A program made the position numbers and the translations under genes. A stretch of DNA of 64,000 nucleotides from an uncultured Veillonellaceae bacterium (GTDB lineage: Bacteria > Bacillota > Negativicutes > Veillonellales > Veillonellaceae): the NCBI GenBank assembly GCA_945867815.1, contig CAMBIX010000005.1, positions 59,821-123,820 on the forward strand, read 5' to 3'. Of the stretch, positions 50,787 through 58,146 are shown one piece after another (positions within the stretch are counted from its first letter, which is position 1; every line of letters starts with the position of its first letter). The notes beneath the pieces were generated by a model, which saw nothing but the letters and a program-made list of their open reading frames with translations, made no database searches and was not told the DNA's origin.

Positions 50787-51500
50787 ATGAATTTTTTTGC
50801 TATTGGCGACCTCCACCTATCGGGTACGCCCCCTCAAAAACCAATGGATATTTTTGGTCCCCATTGGGATAACCACTGGTCCCGCATCAAGGAAAGCTGG
50901 CTAACTCAAGTCAGTGATAAGGACGTCATCTTTCTTGTTGGTGATACCTCTTGGTTTATGCATTTATCAGAAGCCCTCACTGACTTAGAAGCCATTAACC
51001 AGCTGCCTGGCCAAAAATATCTCATCCGAGGCAACCACGATTACTGGTGGAGCAGTGCAGCTAAAATGAAAAAAGCCATACCTGACCTACACTTTCTACA
51101 AGGTCACGGCCTTGCCTTAGGCTCCGTTGCCTTTGGTGGCACGCGCGGCTACCTATGTCCTGGTGATAAAGACTTTGACGAAGAGACTGACCAGTCTATC
51201 TATGCCCGCGAACTCTTACGCACTAGAGCCGCCTTAACCGAGATGGATACAGCTCTTAAGGCTAATCAATCAGAAGATAAGGCTACCCGTATTCTCCTCT
51301 TACACTATCCTCCATGCAATGATAAAAACGAACCGAGTGGATTTACCCAACTCATGGAAGAATTTCACGTAGACTATTGTATTTACGGGCACATCCACGA
51401 CCAGCCTACGGCCGACCGTCTACCTAAGTTTTTCGGATCAACGCAATTATGCTTAGTATCCGCCGATATAGCTAGTTTTGAGGTACAGCGCATTTTATAA
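50787..51500 (+). CDS. Cytosolic metallophosphoesterase
   Basis: The 237-residue product has the calcineurin-like motif set GDLHL (residue 7), GDTSW (52), GNHDYWW (83), LHYPP and YGHIHDQP (198). No signal or membrane segment is visible. It belongs to the predicted phosphohydrolase group of short stand-alone proteins. It follows the GalT-like gene, so the two may act on the same metabolite; this is inference. Confidence 0.85.
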   Translation: MNFFAIGDLHLSGTPPQKPMDIFGPHWDNHWSRIKESWLTQVSDKDVIFLVGDTSWFMHLSEALTDLEAINQLPGQKYLIRGNHDYWWSSAAKMKKAIPDLHFLQGHGLALGSVAFGGTRGYLCPGDKDFDEETDQSIYARELLRTRAALTEMDTALKANQSEDKATRILLLHYPPCNDKNEPSGFTQLMEEFHVDYCIYGHIHDQPTADRLPKFFGSTQLCLVSADIASFEVQRIL

Positions 51501-51581
51501 AACAGAAACAAGGCATTCTCACAGGGCTCCATCCTTACGCAAGGCGCGCCCTATGAGGACAACCCATTTTTTCAAATAAAC

Positions 51582-51611
51582 ATAGGGTACTATTTAAAAA
51601 TAGTATCCTAT
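51582..51611. repeat. Inverted repeat, 14-bp arms
   Basis: ATAGGGTACTATTT and AAATAGTATCCTAT form near-perfect arms (one G-U pair) with a 2-nt loop, in the gap between the phosphoesterase gene and the small 76-residue gene. It is a plausible operator or a terminator stem without a U-tract. Confidence 0.5.
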
Positions 51612-51614
51612 ATT

Positions 51615-51638
51615 TTGTACATTATAAAACATGTACAA
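51615..51638. repeat. Inverted repeat TTGTACAT...ATGTACAA
   Basis: Perfect 8-bp arms with an 8-nt A+T spacer directly follow the previous palindrome, about 100 nt upstream of the small gene at 51741. The symmetry and position suggest a dimeric repressor site; no known consensus is recognised. Confidence 0.5.
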
Positions 51639-51740
51639 TACTGGCTCTTGCCACCAGCGTAGCTATCCTATCTGTATGATTTAGATTCGATTTACATATA
51701 AATAACCCCCATAGAAACAAACTTTTATTAGGAGGTCCTT

Positions 51741-51971
51741 ATGAGCCGTATACATAAAGAACATTTACAAGCAGGGTACATCTTTGGCGACCCAGCTAAC
51801 CAAGAATATATTTATCTCCCTGCCGGTGAAGTAGGAACTACTCACCCAATGTGCGTACTCGAACGGGCAGGACGCAGAGAAGATATTTCCTTAGCCGATG
51901 CTGCCAATCTTATTGATAAACTAACGTTAAAACCATGCAATCATCCTAGCTTAGGAAAAAGAGCCTTTTAA
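51741..51971 (+). CDS. Small hypothetical protein, 76 residues
   Basis: The protein is not recognised. It begins MSRIHKEHLQAGYIFGDPA, is rich in charged and Gly/Pro residues and has no membrane segment. It has a strong AGGAGG ribosome site (ATTAGGAGGTCC). Two inverted repeats lie upstream and a hairpin terminator downstream, so it looks like a genuine stand-alone unit. Two cysteines (residues about 39 and 68) are not in a metal motif. Confidence 0.6.
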   Translation: MSRIHKEHLQAGYIFGDPANQEYIYLPAGEVGTTHPMCVLERAGRREDISLADAANLIDKLTLKPCNHPSLGKRAF

Positions 51972-52052
51972 ATAAAAGAACTATATAAGGCCAACTATCT
52001 GTTTACCTCTCCATTTTATATATGATAAACTTTTTACATCATTAACTAACAT

Positions 52053-52125
52053 GGGACCTCCTTTTGGACTAATAGTGTGGTTGCTAGACCGGAATTATTC
52101 TATCACTAGGAGGCCCTTTTCTTTT
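52053..52125 (+). terminator. Terminator after the small gene
   Basis: GGGACCTCC (52053-52061) pairs with GGAGGCCC (52109-52116, one bulge). An inner TAGTG/CACTA stem lies inside, and TTTTCTTTTC follows. It is about 80 nt after the small gene stop. The internal structure makes a leader or small RNA possible as well. Confidence 0.55.
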
Positions 52126-52192
52126 CTATAAGAATATTTTTATTTACCCCAGTCTAACTGGGAGTTTATATCATACCTATTCAACGAACAAG

Positions 52193-52372
52193 AAAAAGCC
52201 CGTTGCCGAGGGAGGCAACGGGCTCTCATTTTACTACAGTAGGGAGTCTGTAGTTACAGTGTAGTATTCACTGTTAGGTATAGGTATTTAGAGGTTAAAC
52301 AGGATTGCTACTTACTTAACATAAGTAGGTAGACACTCACTAAGTAGGGATCTTGGTGAGCTCCTGTCTACA
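52193..52372 (-). ncRNA. Candidate structured small RNA
   Basis: About 180 nt, transcribed from a consensus promoter at 52379-52407 and ending in a strong terminator (AGCCCGTTGCC/GGCAACGGGCT, 52197-52224, then TTTTT). Successive perfect hairpins lie inside: GTAGACA/TGTCTAC with CTCAC/GTGAG, CTACTTA/TAAGTAG, ACAGTG/CACTGT and CTACAG/CTGTAG. No coding frame with a ribosome site is evident. A 6S-like RNA is possible by size, but I see no decisive 6S signature. Confidence 0.6.
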
Positions 52373-52378
52373 GTTAGT

Positions 52379-52407
52379 ATTCTATCACCTATATCTAGTT
52401 TTTTCAA
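52379..52407 (-). promoter_or_regulatory. Promoter of the candidate small RNA
   Basis: TTGAAA (52402-52407) and TAGAAT (52379-52384) on the minus strand are separated by exactly 17 nt. A transcript would start about 52372 and match the structured segment. The rest of the gap to queE (52408-52672) shows nothing I can name. Confidence 0.65.
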
Positions 52408-52672
52408 TATTAATTCTCCAAAAATATCTAAATTCTTCGATACGTATAAGTGTCGTTTATGCAACATACAAAAATGCTATTATTTCACTTTCATCGGCAC
52501 TTATACCTATCTCTTCTATCACTTACTAACAGTAAGACTAGAGACCTAGCTTCCGTATAATTTTGACAAATATATATAATAGCTAACTAGCTACCTTATA
52601 TATATCCCTATTATCTATATAGAAAAACCAGTTCAGACTTACACCGCTAGCCAAGGAAATATGTTCTTTGCG

Positions 52673-53353
52673 TTAAACACCTCGCATAGTCGGATCCCAA
52701 ATCACCTTGTGTAACTGCACCTGCACACACACATTAGCTAATTGATGAGCTTTTACATAATCTACTAAACTTTTAGGCTCAATAGCACCAAACACAGGTG
52801 ATACATAAACGAGAGGATGTCCCTCGCCGTCTAGCTGATACTCATCAATAACTTTTTTCATCTGGTCTAAATCCTTGTCACCTGACACAACGAACTTAAC
52901 TACGTCCTTAGGTCCCAACCACTTCATATTGTCCCAGCGCATTTGCTGACTCATCCCAGATGATAAGGACTTTATATCCATGGTATAAAATACATTATCT
53001 GGCCGCCGTCCATCTAATTTTTCTTCTAACAAGGGCACTGACCCATTCGTTTCAATGTTGCTTTCATACCCTTCCTGACCTAGCCGATTTAATAAATTAA
53101 TCAAAGGATGTAATAAAGGTTCCCCACCCGTAAAAGTTAATCGTTTCCAAGGGTAAGCCTTTATGCAGCTATAAAGCTCATTCTCTGATAAAACTTCAAC
53201 CGCATCTTTTTCCCTATCCAAGGCATAGATTGTGTCACAATAGGAACACCGCAAATTACAGCCTGTTAGACGGATAAACGTAGCCATATAGCCGGTTCTC
53301 TTACCCTCTCCGTCAATACTATCAAAGATTTCAGATATATAAAACGAAGCCAT
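52673..53353 (-). CDS. queE: 7-carboxy-7-deazaguanine synthase QueE
   Basis: QueE is a radical-SAM enzyme that forms 7-carboxy-7-deazaguanine in the queuosine pathway. The 226-residue protein has the cluster motif CNLRCSYC near residue 33, preceded by GEGKRTGYMATFIRLTG, the hallmark of QueE. It then has LTFTGGEPLLHP near residue 72. The start codon follows the queD stop directly. With queC and queD it makes preQ0, the common precursor for queuosine. Confidence 0.95.
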   Translation of the reverse strand: MASFYISEIFDSIDGEGKRTGYMATFIRLTGCNLRCSYCDTIYALDREKDAVEVLSENELYSCIKAYPWKRLTFTGGEPLLHPLINLLNRLGQEGYESNIETNGSVPLLEEKLDGRRPDNVFYTMDIKSLSSGMSQQMRWDNMKWLGPKDVVKFVVSGDKDLDQMKKVIDEYQLDGEGHPLVYVSPVFGAIEPKSLVDYVKAHQLANVCVQVQLHKVIWDPTMRGV

Positions 53354-53689
53354 CTATCTGTCCTTTTCATAAATAGCAATATTATTTTCTGTTTCCTGCA
53401 CACTAACCTTTACGCAGTAAGGAATTTGATCACATAACCACTTGGCAATATTTTCTGCCGTCGGATTAATCCCTGGCATAACCTCATTAATGTTAGCATG
53501 ATCCAACTGATAAACAATACGCTTAATTTCACCAAAATCAACCAACATGCCGCTTTCATTTAACGTTTCATTTTCTAAGGTTACTTCTATAATCCAATTA
53601 TGACCATGTAATCTGGAACACTTACTTTCATAAGGCAGCGTCAAATGATGCGCTCCCGAAACCTCGATTCGTTTTATAATTCGATACAT
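53354..53689 (-). CDS. queD: 6-carboxy-5,6,7,8-tetrahydropterin synthase QueD
   Basis: QueD converts dihydroneopterin triphosphate to carboxy-tetrahydropterin. The product (111 residues from the chosen start) has the family motifs SGAHHLTLPYESKCSRLHG and HGHNW, with the catalytic Cys and the metal-binding histidines, and DFGEIK near residue 55. The ATG at 53689 has AAGGAG 5 nt upstream; a longer frame begins 10 codons earlier. It abuts queE. Confidence 0.94.
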   Translation of the reverse strand: MYRIIKRIEVSGAHHLTLPYESKCSRLHGHNWIIEVTLENETLNESGMLVDFGEIKRIVYQLDHANINEVMPGINPTAENIAKWLCDQIPYCVKVSVQETENNIAIYEKDR

Positions 53690-53766
53690 ACTAACTCCTT
53701 TTATAATCTCTCTAAACACTATTAACTATTACTAACCTTTATTTAAAAATCGTTGCGCAAAATCAC

Positions 53767-53940
53767 GAAGCGCCTAATGTCTCTTACGAGCGACTTACCA
53801 AGTGTAGCGGAGAACGGAGCCTCGTAAGCCATTAGGTGCTTCCATACTCTGAAGTTATTTACCCTAATTCACGAAGCGTCCATCATTCTGAATGGCGACT
53901 TGCGTTAGGGCAGAGCTCTGAAAGAATGCATGGATGCTTC
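53767..53940. repeat. Two tandem structured hairpin repeats in the queC-queD gap
   Basis: Unit 1 (53767-53842) and unit 2 (53873-53940) share a GAAGC-to-GCTTC outer stem, the pattern TCACGAAGCG at the start and an internal GCGACTT box. In unit 1 the outer stem is 13 bp and the inner stem CTTACGAG/CTCGTAAG is perfect; in unit 2 the outer stem is 11 bp and the inner stem is CATTCT/AGAATG. Sequence differs but shape is kept, as in a structured RNA or repeated element. Unit 2 ends with a run of six T on the plus strand. Confidence 0.7.
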
Positions 53941-53955
53941 CGTTTTTTGCACAGG

Positions 53956-54645
53956 TTATAAAAGCGCTGGGTCCTCCACTCCATTAGCCTTAAAAGCATT
54001 AGCCCGATCAATACAAGTCCCACACGTACCACAAGGCCTATCACCGCCTTCATAGCAACTCCAAGTCAGTTCATATGGCGTATGTAACTTCAATCCCACG
54101 CCAACTAACTGTGCCTTATTCATAGCGGCAAAGGGTGCTACCACATGCACTTTATCATACGTGCCTATAGAAATGGCCTTAGTCATAGCCGCTACAAAAG
54201 CTTCACTACAATCAGCGTAAGCATTACCAGCTGCATCATCAGCATGAGCCCCTAAGTAAATTTCTACGTCGTCATCATCAAACAAACTCATAGCCAAAGA
54301 AGCTACCGCTGACAACATTAAGCCATTACGAAAAGGGACATAGGTTGATACCATACCTTCTCCATTTTCTTTGATTTGATCTGCATAACTCTTATGAGTA
54401 ATCTCCTTAGTTGAGCCTGCCAAAAGCGAACAATTTGACTGCGCAAACACTTGTGATAAATCCAGCACATAATGAGGCACCTTATAATACGCCGCTACTG
54501 CCTTAGCAGCCTCTAACTCTTTACTATGCTTTTGCCCATAAAAAACAGAGACCGTAGCTACATTCTCTTTACCAAGCTTATCTATCGCCACTGATAAACA
54601 AGTCGTAGAATCAACACCACCACTAGATAAAACAACTGCTTTCAT
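53956..54645 (-). CDS. queC: 7-cyano-7-deazaguanine synthase QueC
   Basis: QueC is an ATP-dependent enzyme that makes preQ0 from carboxydeazaguanine and ammonia. The 229-residue protein has the PP-loop SSGGVDSTTC near residue 7, the GAHADDAAGNAYADC segment near residue 133 and the zinc site CYEGGDRPCGTCGTC near residue 202. The gene is first in the queC-queD-queE order and is separated from queD by about 240 nt of tandem repeat. Confidence 0.96.
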   Translation of the reverse strand: MKAVVLSSGGVDSTTCLSVAIDKLGKENVATVSVFYGQKHSKELEAAKAVAAYYKVPHYVLDLSQVFAQSNCSLLAGSTKEITHKSYADQIKENGEGMVSTYVPFRNGLMLSAVASLAMSLFDDDDVEIYLGAHADDAAGNAYADCSEAFVAAMTKAISIGTYDKVHVVAPFAAMNKAQLVGVGLKLHTPYELTWSCYEGGDRPCGTCGTCIDRANAFKANGVEDPALL

Positions 54646-54806
54646 GTATTTTCCTCTTTTAACTTCCTATCTATTAAATTTCTATCTATCAATAATATCC
54701 TACCAGATAGCTAAAACATGCCATCTATCAGTAAACCAAATAAAGTTATGACAGCCCTTTATTACATATAAGCACCGCCTGTCACATCATTTTATTGTAT
54801 CACAAA

Positions 54807-54842
54807 AAGCAGGTGTACGCCTCATCAAACGTACACCTGCTT
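54807..54842 (-). terminator. Terminator after the aldo/keto reductase gene
   Basis: AAGCAGGTGTACG pairs perfectly with CGTACACCTGCTT (13 bp) around a 10-nt loop and is followed by TTTTTG on the minus strand. It lies about 40 nt after the reductase stop. Confidence 0.85.
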
Positions 54843-54883
54843 TTAGATATCTACTTATAAAGATTTTTACTTACCTAAAGCTT

Positions 54884-55756
54884 TTAACCTTGTACCTTAC
54901 CACCATATACAGGCCAATGACTATCTTCCCCATAATCAACTGGCTGATGAATGGCTTTTAGCTTATCCATATCCGCATCAGAAATCATAAAGTCAATGCG
55001 TCCATTTTCTTCGATATGACTTGGATTTTCTGCCTTAGGCAACACGACTAAGCCTAACTGCCATACATAACGAATGCATAATTGCGCTACACTTACCTTA
55101 TATTTTTTAGCTAATTCTTGTAAAACCGCATTCGCCAATATGCGGCCATGGCCCATCGGCGAATAACCTTCTACAAGAATCTGATGCTGCTTACAATAGT
55201 CAATCAAATCTATAGGTGTCTGTGATACATGTACTAACAGCTGGTTAACCATAGGTGCTATCTCTGCATGAGTAATTAAGTTTTCTATATCTTCGATTTC
55301 AAAATTAGAAACACCTATAGCCTTAACTTTTCCCGCCTTATAAGCCTTCTCCATAGCTGCCCAAGCGGCTAAATTACCTTCTTTAAAACGATTATCTGAT
55401 TGATTTACATACTTCCATGGCTGGGGACTATGAATTAACAATAAATCAACGTAATCTAAACCTAATCGCTGCAAAGACACTTCAATCGAATCAGCCGCTT
55501 CTTTTTCGTTCTTATACTCAGCCCGCACCTTCGTTGTTACATAAACATCGCCTCTTGCTAATCCAGAAGCTTTAAGGCCTTTACCTACGCCTTCTTCATT
55601 GCCATAAGATTGCGCCGTATCAATATGGCGATAGCCTATAGTTAGTGCATTCTTTACCGCTATATCCACTCTATCATTAGGGATAAGCCAAGTGCCAAAA
55701 CCCATTTGAGGAATATTTTGTCCGTTCGATAGAGATAATGTTTTATTGTAAATCAT
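54884..55756 (-). CDS. Aldo/keto reductase
   Basis: This 290-residue NADPH-dependent oxidoreductase has the barrel motif YRHIDTAQSYGNEEGVGKG (catalytic Asp and Tyr), the catalytic Lys in TTKVRAEY, the His in LLIHSPQPW, and the coenzyme region IRYVWQLGLVVLPKAENPSH. It resembles the 2,5-diketo-gluconate reductase / AKR5 group. Physiological substrate is unknown. The gene is monocistronic. Confidence 0.9.
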   Translation of the reverse strand: MIYNKTLSLSNGQNIPQMGFGTWLIPNDRVDIAVKNALTIGYRHIDTAQSYGNEEGVGKGLKASGLARGDVYVTTKVRAEYKNEKEAADSIEVSLQRLGLDYVDLLLIHSPQPWKYVNQSDNRFKEGNLAAWAAMEKAYKAGKVKAIGVSNFEIEDIENLITHAEIAPMVNQLLVHVSQTPIDLIDYCKQHQILVEGYSPMGHGRILANAVLQELAKKYKVSVAQLCIRYVWQLGLVVLPKAENPSHIEENGRIDFMISDADMDKLKAIHQPVDYGEDSHWPVYGGKVQG

Positions 55757-55804
55757 TGAATCGCCTTCTTTTTGCTACTAGCTATATCTTGATAAAAACT
55801 TCTT

Positions 55805-56128
55805 TTACAGGCCTTGAATAATACGTATATAATCTTGTCGCTGCGCAAGTACCGCATATATAATTATGTCTTTCTTTACATCATCAATCTTATAAAAAAT
55901 AAGATTTTTTTTAGTTGTCAACACGCTATAACCTTGTCGACGAAGCACATTATATCTCGGCTGAACTCCTATATATGGATTACTAGCTAATTCTGAAATT
56001 GCTTTTTCTAATTCATTTAAAGCTTTTAATGCGACTTCCTGTCCAAAATTCTCATCTATATACAAAATAATTCTATGTATATTTGAATCCGCCACATTTG
56101 TTCGTCGTATCTTATATCGTACTTTCAT
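55805..56128 (-). CDS. ParE/RelE-family toxin
   Basis: The 107-residue product is basic and matches ParE/RelE proteins in size and layout, with HRIILYIDENFGQEVALKAL near the N-terminus and SELASNPYIGVQPRYN in the middle. Members cleave ribosome-bound mRNA (RelE) or inhibit gyrase (ParE); the sequence does not decide which. It starts just after the antitoxin stop, the normal order for this operon. Confidence 0.82.
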   Translation of the reverse strand: MKVRYKIRRTNVADSNIHRIILYIDENFGQEVALKALNELEKAISELASNPYIGVQPRYNVLRRQGYSVLTTKKNLIFYKIDDVKKDIIIYAVLAQRQDYIRIIQGL

Positions 56129-56129
56129 T

Positions 56130-56402
56130 TCACTTAAGTATACTCCTTAAGTGATCAAAAGTTTCTTCTATCGGCGCTACTCGTCCACACGCTACATCTT
56201 GTTCTGCTTCAGAAAGCATTTCTAACAATTCAATTCTCGCTTTCATTTGTTGATATTTTTCATAAGAAACAGACACTGTATCGCCTCTGCCATTCACTGT
56301 AATAATAACAGCCTCATCGCTATTTTTACACTGTTCCGAAATTTCGCTATAATGATTTCTTAAATCCGCCGATGGTCGTATTGTTTCTTGCCACCCCAGC
56401 AT
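56130..56402 (-). CDS. Phd/YefM-family antitoxin
   Basis: The 90-residue product has the Phd/YefM-type N-terminal DNA-binding segment (TIRPSADLRNHYSEISEQCK) and VIITVNGRGDTVSVSYEKYQ. It precedes the toxin gene, with GGAGGTG as ribosome site. It should neutralise the toxin and repress the operon; an A+T-rich palindrome-like stretch (56420-56450) just upstream may be the operator. Confidence 0.82.
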   Translation of the reverse strand: MLGWQETIRPSADLRNHYSEISEQCKNSDEAVIITVNGRGDTVSVSYEKYQQMKARIELLEMLSEAEQDVACGRVAPIEETFDHLRSILK

Positions 56403-56532
56403 AACTAAGCACCTCCATTAAGTTCTCTTAATATACTCATATTATATCATAATTCGCATACAACGTTTCACAGATTTATAACAAAATACGTTCTAAACGA
56501 TAGTCTAACTAAGTATCTATCGACAAAAAGTA

Positions 56533-56561
56533 ACCCCCTAGGACTTCCACTCCTAGGGGGT
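56533..56561 (-). terminator. Stem-loop terminator between toxin operon and IS30 remnant
   Basis: ACCCCCTAGGA and TCCTAGGGGGT form a perfect 11-bp stem with a 7-nt loop, followed on the minus strand by TACTTTTTG. It lies upstream of the toxin pair and downstream of the IS30 remnant, so it may block read-through from the remnant. Confidence 0.7.
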
Positions 56562-56678
56562 GTTATATTTGGAATTAGTCACATTCCTGACTTACCTTTA
56601 TTATAGCATTACATAATTTATTCACAAATAAAACATAAATTGCAAATTGAAGTTGAACACTTTCTTAAAAGTCATCAA

Positions 56679-57098
56679 TTACCCTAATAACCTAACTTCT
56701 TCTAGGAATGCCTCTAGTGGTGTTTTATAGCCTAAGATCTTACGTGGTAAATTATTGCACTGACGCATAGCTCTTCTAATCAGACTTTCTGATACAGTAG
56801 AGATAGGCATTCCTTTAGGGATGAATCGTCTAAGTAATCCATTATGCCGTTCGTTAGAACCTCGCTCCCATGAAGAGTAAGGATGGGCAAAGTAAATATC
56901 AAGTGAATCTGAGGCTAATTCAGCTATAGTACTGAACTCGCTGCCATTATCACTAGTAATACTCTTGCATATGTCCTTAAGGTTCTCAGAATCTGTAAAA
57001 GTGGATAACCAAGTTTCTAGCGTACATTTTACATCTTCAGCTCGTCCAGATTGACTTCGTAAAACAACGTATAAGCGCGTTTTACGTTCAGAGAGTAT
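56679..57098 (-). pseudogene. IS30-family transposase, C-terminal remnant
   Basis: The minus strand encodes about 139 residues that match the C-terminal catalytic part of IS30-family transposases: SITSDNGSEF, FAHPYSSWERGSNERHNG and GLLRRFIPKGMPIS. It reads from about 57098 to a TAA at 56679. The N-terminal half is missing, and the sequence ends in unrelated A+T-rich DNA. An inverted-repeat-like GCAAATTGAAGTTGAACA lies at 56642. The element is not mobile by itself. Confidence 0.85.
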
Positions 57099-57148
57099 GA
57101 ATAAAAGTCTGTAAATTAAATAATATAAGATCTTCTAAAATTTATATT

Positions 57149-57177
57149 TTGACAATCACTTTTAATTACTATATACT
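57149..57177 (+). promoter_or_regulatory. Consensus promoter of the type III antitoxin remnant
   Basis: TTGACA (57149-57154) and TATACT (57172-57177) are separated by exactly 17 nt. Transcription would start near 57184 and read through the pseudoknot-capable segment to the terminator before the toxin gene. Such a strong promoter in the position of a type III antitoxin supports the assignment. Confidence 0.7.
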
Positions 57178-57183
57178 TAATGT

Positions 57184-57262
57184 TACAAAAGCGGTTAGCC
57201 TATCCAGCCAAAATAGGAGTAAAAAGTAAAAGGAAGGGCGCACCCCTTCCTTTCTTTTTTTT
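57184..57262 (+). ncRNA. Type III antitoxin RNA remnant
   Basis: After the promoter, the RNA carries GCGGTTAGCCTATCCAGCC, then AAAATAGG. GGTT can pair with AGCC and CCTAT with ATAGG in interleaved order, an H-type pseudoknot as in ToxI-type antitoxins. It ends in a terminator (AAAGGAAGGG/CCCTTCCTTT, 57229-57253, then eight T). A real type III antitoxin carries several tandem repeats; here I see one. The assignment relies on the toxin remnant downstream. Confidence 0.55.
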
Positions 57263-57271
57263 GGAGAGTTT

Positions 57272-57438
57272 ATGAAAATCTATACAATTGATACTGCGTA
57301 TATTGCTTATTTAAGAACTATTGATAAAAGAGTACCTATTCAATTTATAAACGTTGTCTTTCTTATACTGAACTAGAATTAGGATTAAAAGAGTATTCCA
57401 TACATACAGATAAAAAGCAAAAGCCCCCTTGCGGATGA
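57272..57438 (+). pseudogene. ToxN/AbiQ-family toxin gene, internally deleted
   Basis: The frame starts MKIYTIDTAYIAYLRTIDKR just after a GGAGAG site, which matches the ToxN/AbiQ N-terminus pattern (M-x-Y-x-ID-x-YI-x-YLR-x-D-x-VP). It continues VPIQF and then shifts, with a stop at 57376. In another frame (57352-57438) RCLSYTELELGLKEY resembles the C-terminal end of this family. So the middle of about a 160-residue toxin is deleted. ToxN cleaves RNA and is held by the RNA antitoxin in abortive-infection-type systems. Confidence 0.6.
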
Positions 57439-57470
57439 TTTAGAGGTTTCCGCTTGGGGTTCTTTGCTTT
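57414..57470 (-). terminator. Hairpin terminator, minus strand
   Basis: AAAGCAAA pairs with TTTGCTTT, and an inner CCCC-GCGGA/TCCGC-GGGG stem lies inside. On the minus strand it runs into TTTTTATC. It probably ends transcription of the 87-residue gene at 57574-57837. Confidence 0.55.
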
Positions 57471-57573
57471 GTTACCAACGTACCGATATTTACGTCAATA
57501 ACTCTACTCTGTGGTCATATTATAGCATAGTTTATATGTAATGTGCTATTTTTACAGCCTTATACAAATTATA

Positions 57574-57837
57574 TTATAGGCTCCAGCCGCCTCTTACCTT
57601 TTCTTCCGCCTTTTCCATTTCTGACTTTTCTTTATCTATATCCTGTTCTTCCTGATAATGCATTTGAGGTCCTACCGGAACTTGTTCATTCATAACTTTA
57701 GTAAACAAATTAGAAATGGATTGTTCTGCTTTCGGCGTCATATAACCGACTCTATTAGGGATACGATTTTGATTATTTAGCTTACCCTTAGAGGCATGTC
57801 TATTAATTATTCTATATTTTTTACCAATCTGGCGCAC
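57574..57837 (-). CDS. Hypothetical basic protein, possible gene fragment
   Basis: The 87-residue frame starts at GTG and is basic at the N-terminus (QIGKKYRIINRHASKGK) and acidic at the C-terminus. The open frame extends upstream for 20 or more codons without an ATG (IIRPLSPKDRQRLYQ), so it may be the tail of a lost gene. I do not recognise it. A terminator lies 100 nt downstream. Confidence 0.35.
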   Translation of the reverse strand: MRQIGKKYRIINRHASKGKLNNQNRIPNRVGYMTPKAEQSISNLFTKVMNEQVPVGPQMHYQEEQDIDKEKSEMEKAEEKVRGGWSL

Positions 57838-57844
57838 CTGATAA

Positions 57845-58072
57845 AGACGCTGCCTATCTTTAGGCGATAGAGGCCGAATTATAGGGACTACCCTGGTTGA
57901 TGATATTGTTCAGGATGAACTAAATCATCAGCAAGAAGTCTTTGATAATCAGAATGTTAGAGCTAGATGGTCCGTACAGTTTGAAGATCCTTATACAGAA
58001 TCCACCTATAAGGTGAATACGAAAAAAGATCTTCCTATGTCCGAAGAATCCGCCGGTTTTCCTGATTTTTAA
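57845..58072 (+). pseudogene. Possible 3' fragment of an unknown gene
   Basis: The plus strand has an open frame without a start codon, reading LGDRGRIIGTTLVDDIVQD and on to ARWSVQFEDPYTE, ending ESAGFPDF at 58070. It overlaps nothing identified on the plus strand but is antisense to the upstream extension of the 87-residue frame. It may be a gene tail left by a rearrangement. Confidence 0.3.
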
Positions 58073-58146
58073 CAACAGTCTATCTATTAACGTTCAAAGC
58101 CTTTATCTTCTTTTTGTTTAATCACTAACTTAGGCTTATTTTCTTC

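Noticed and set aside
52193..52372. Definite 6S RNA call
   Set aside because: Size and termination fit, but the ends pair only over about six bases and no open-promoter-like bubble could be established by eye.
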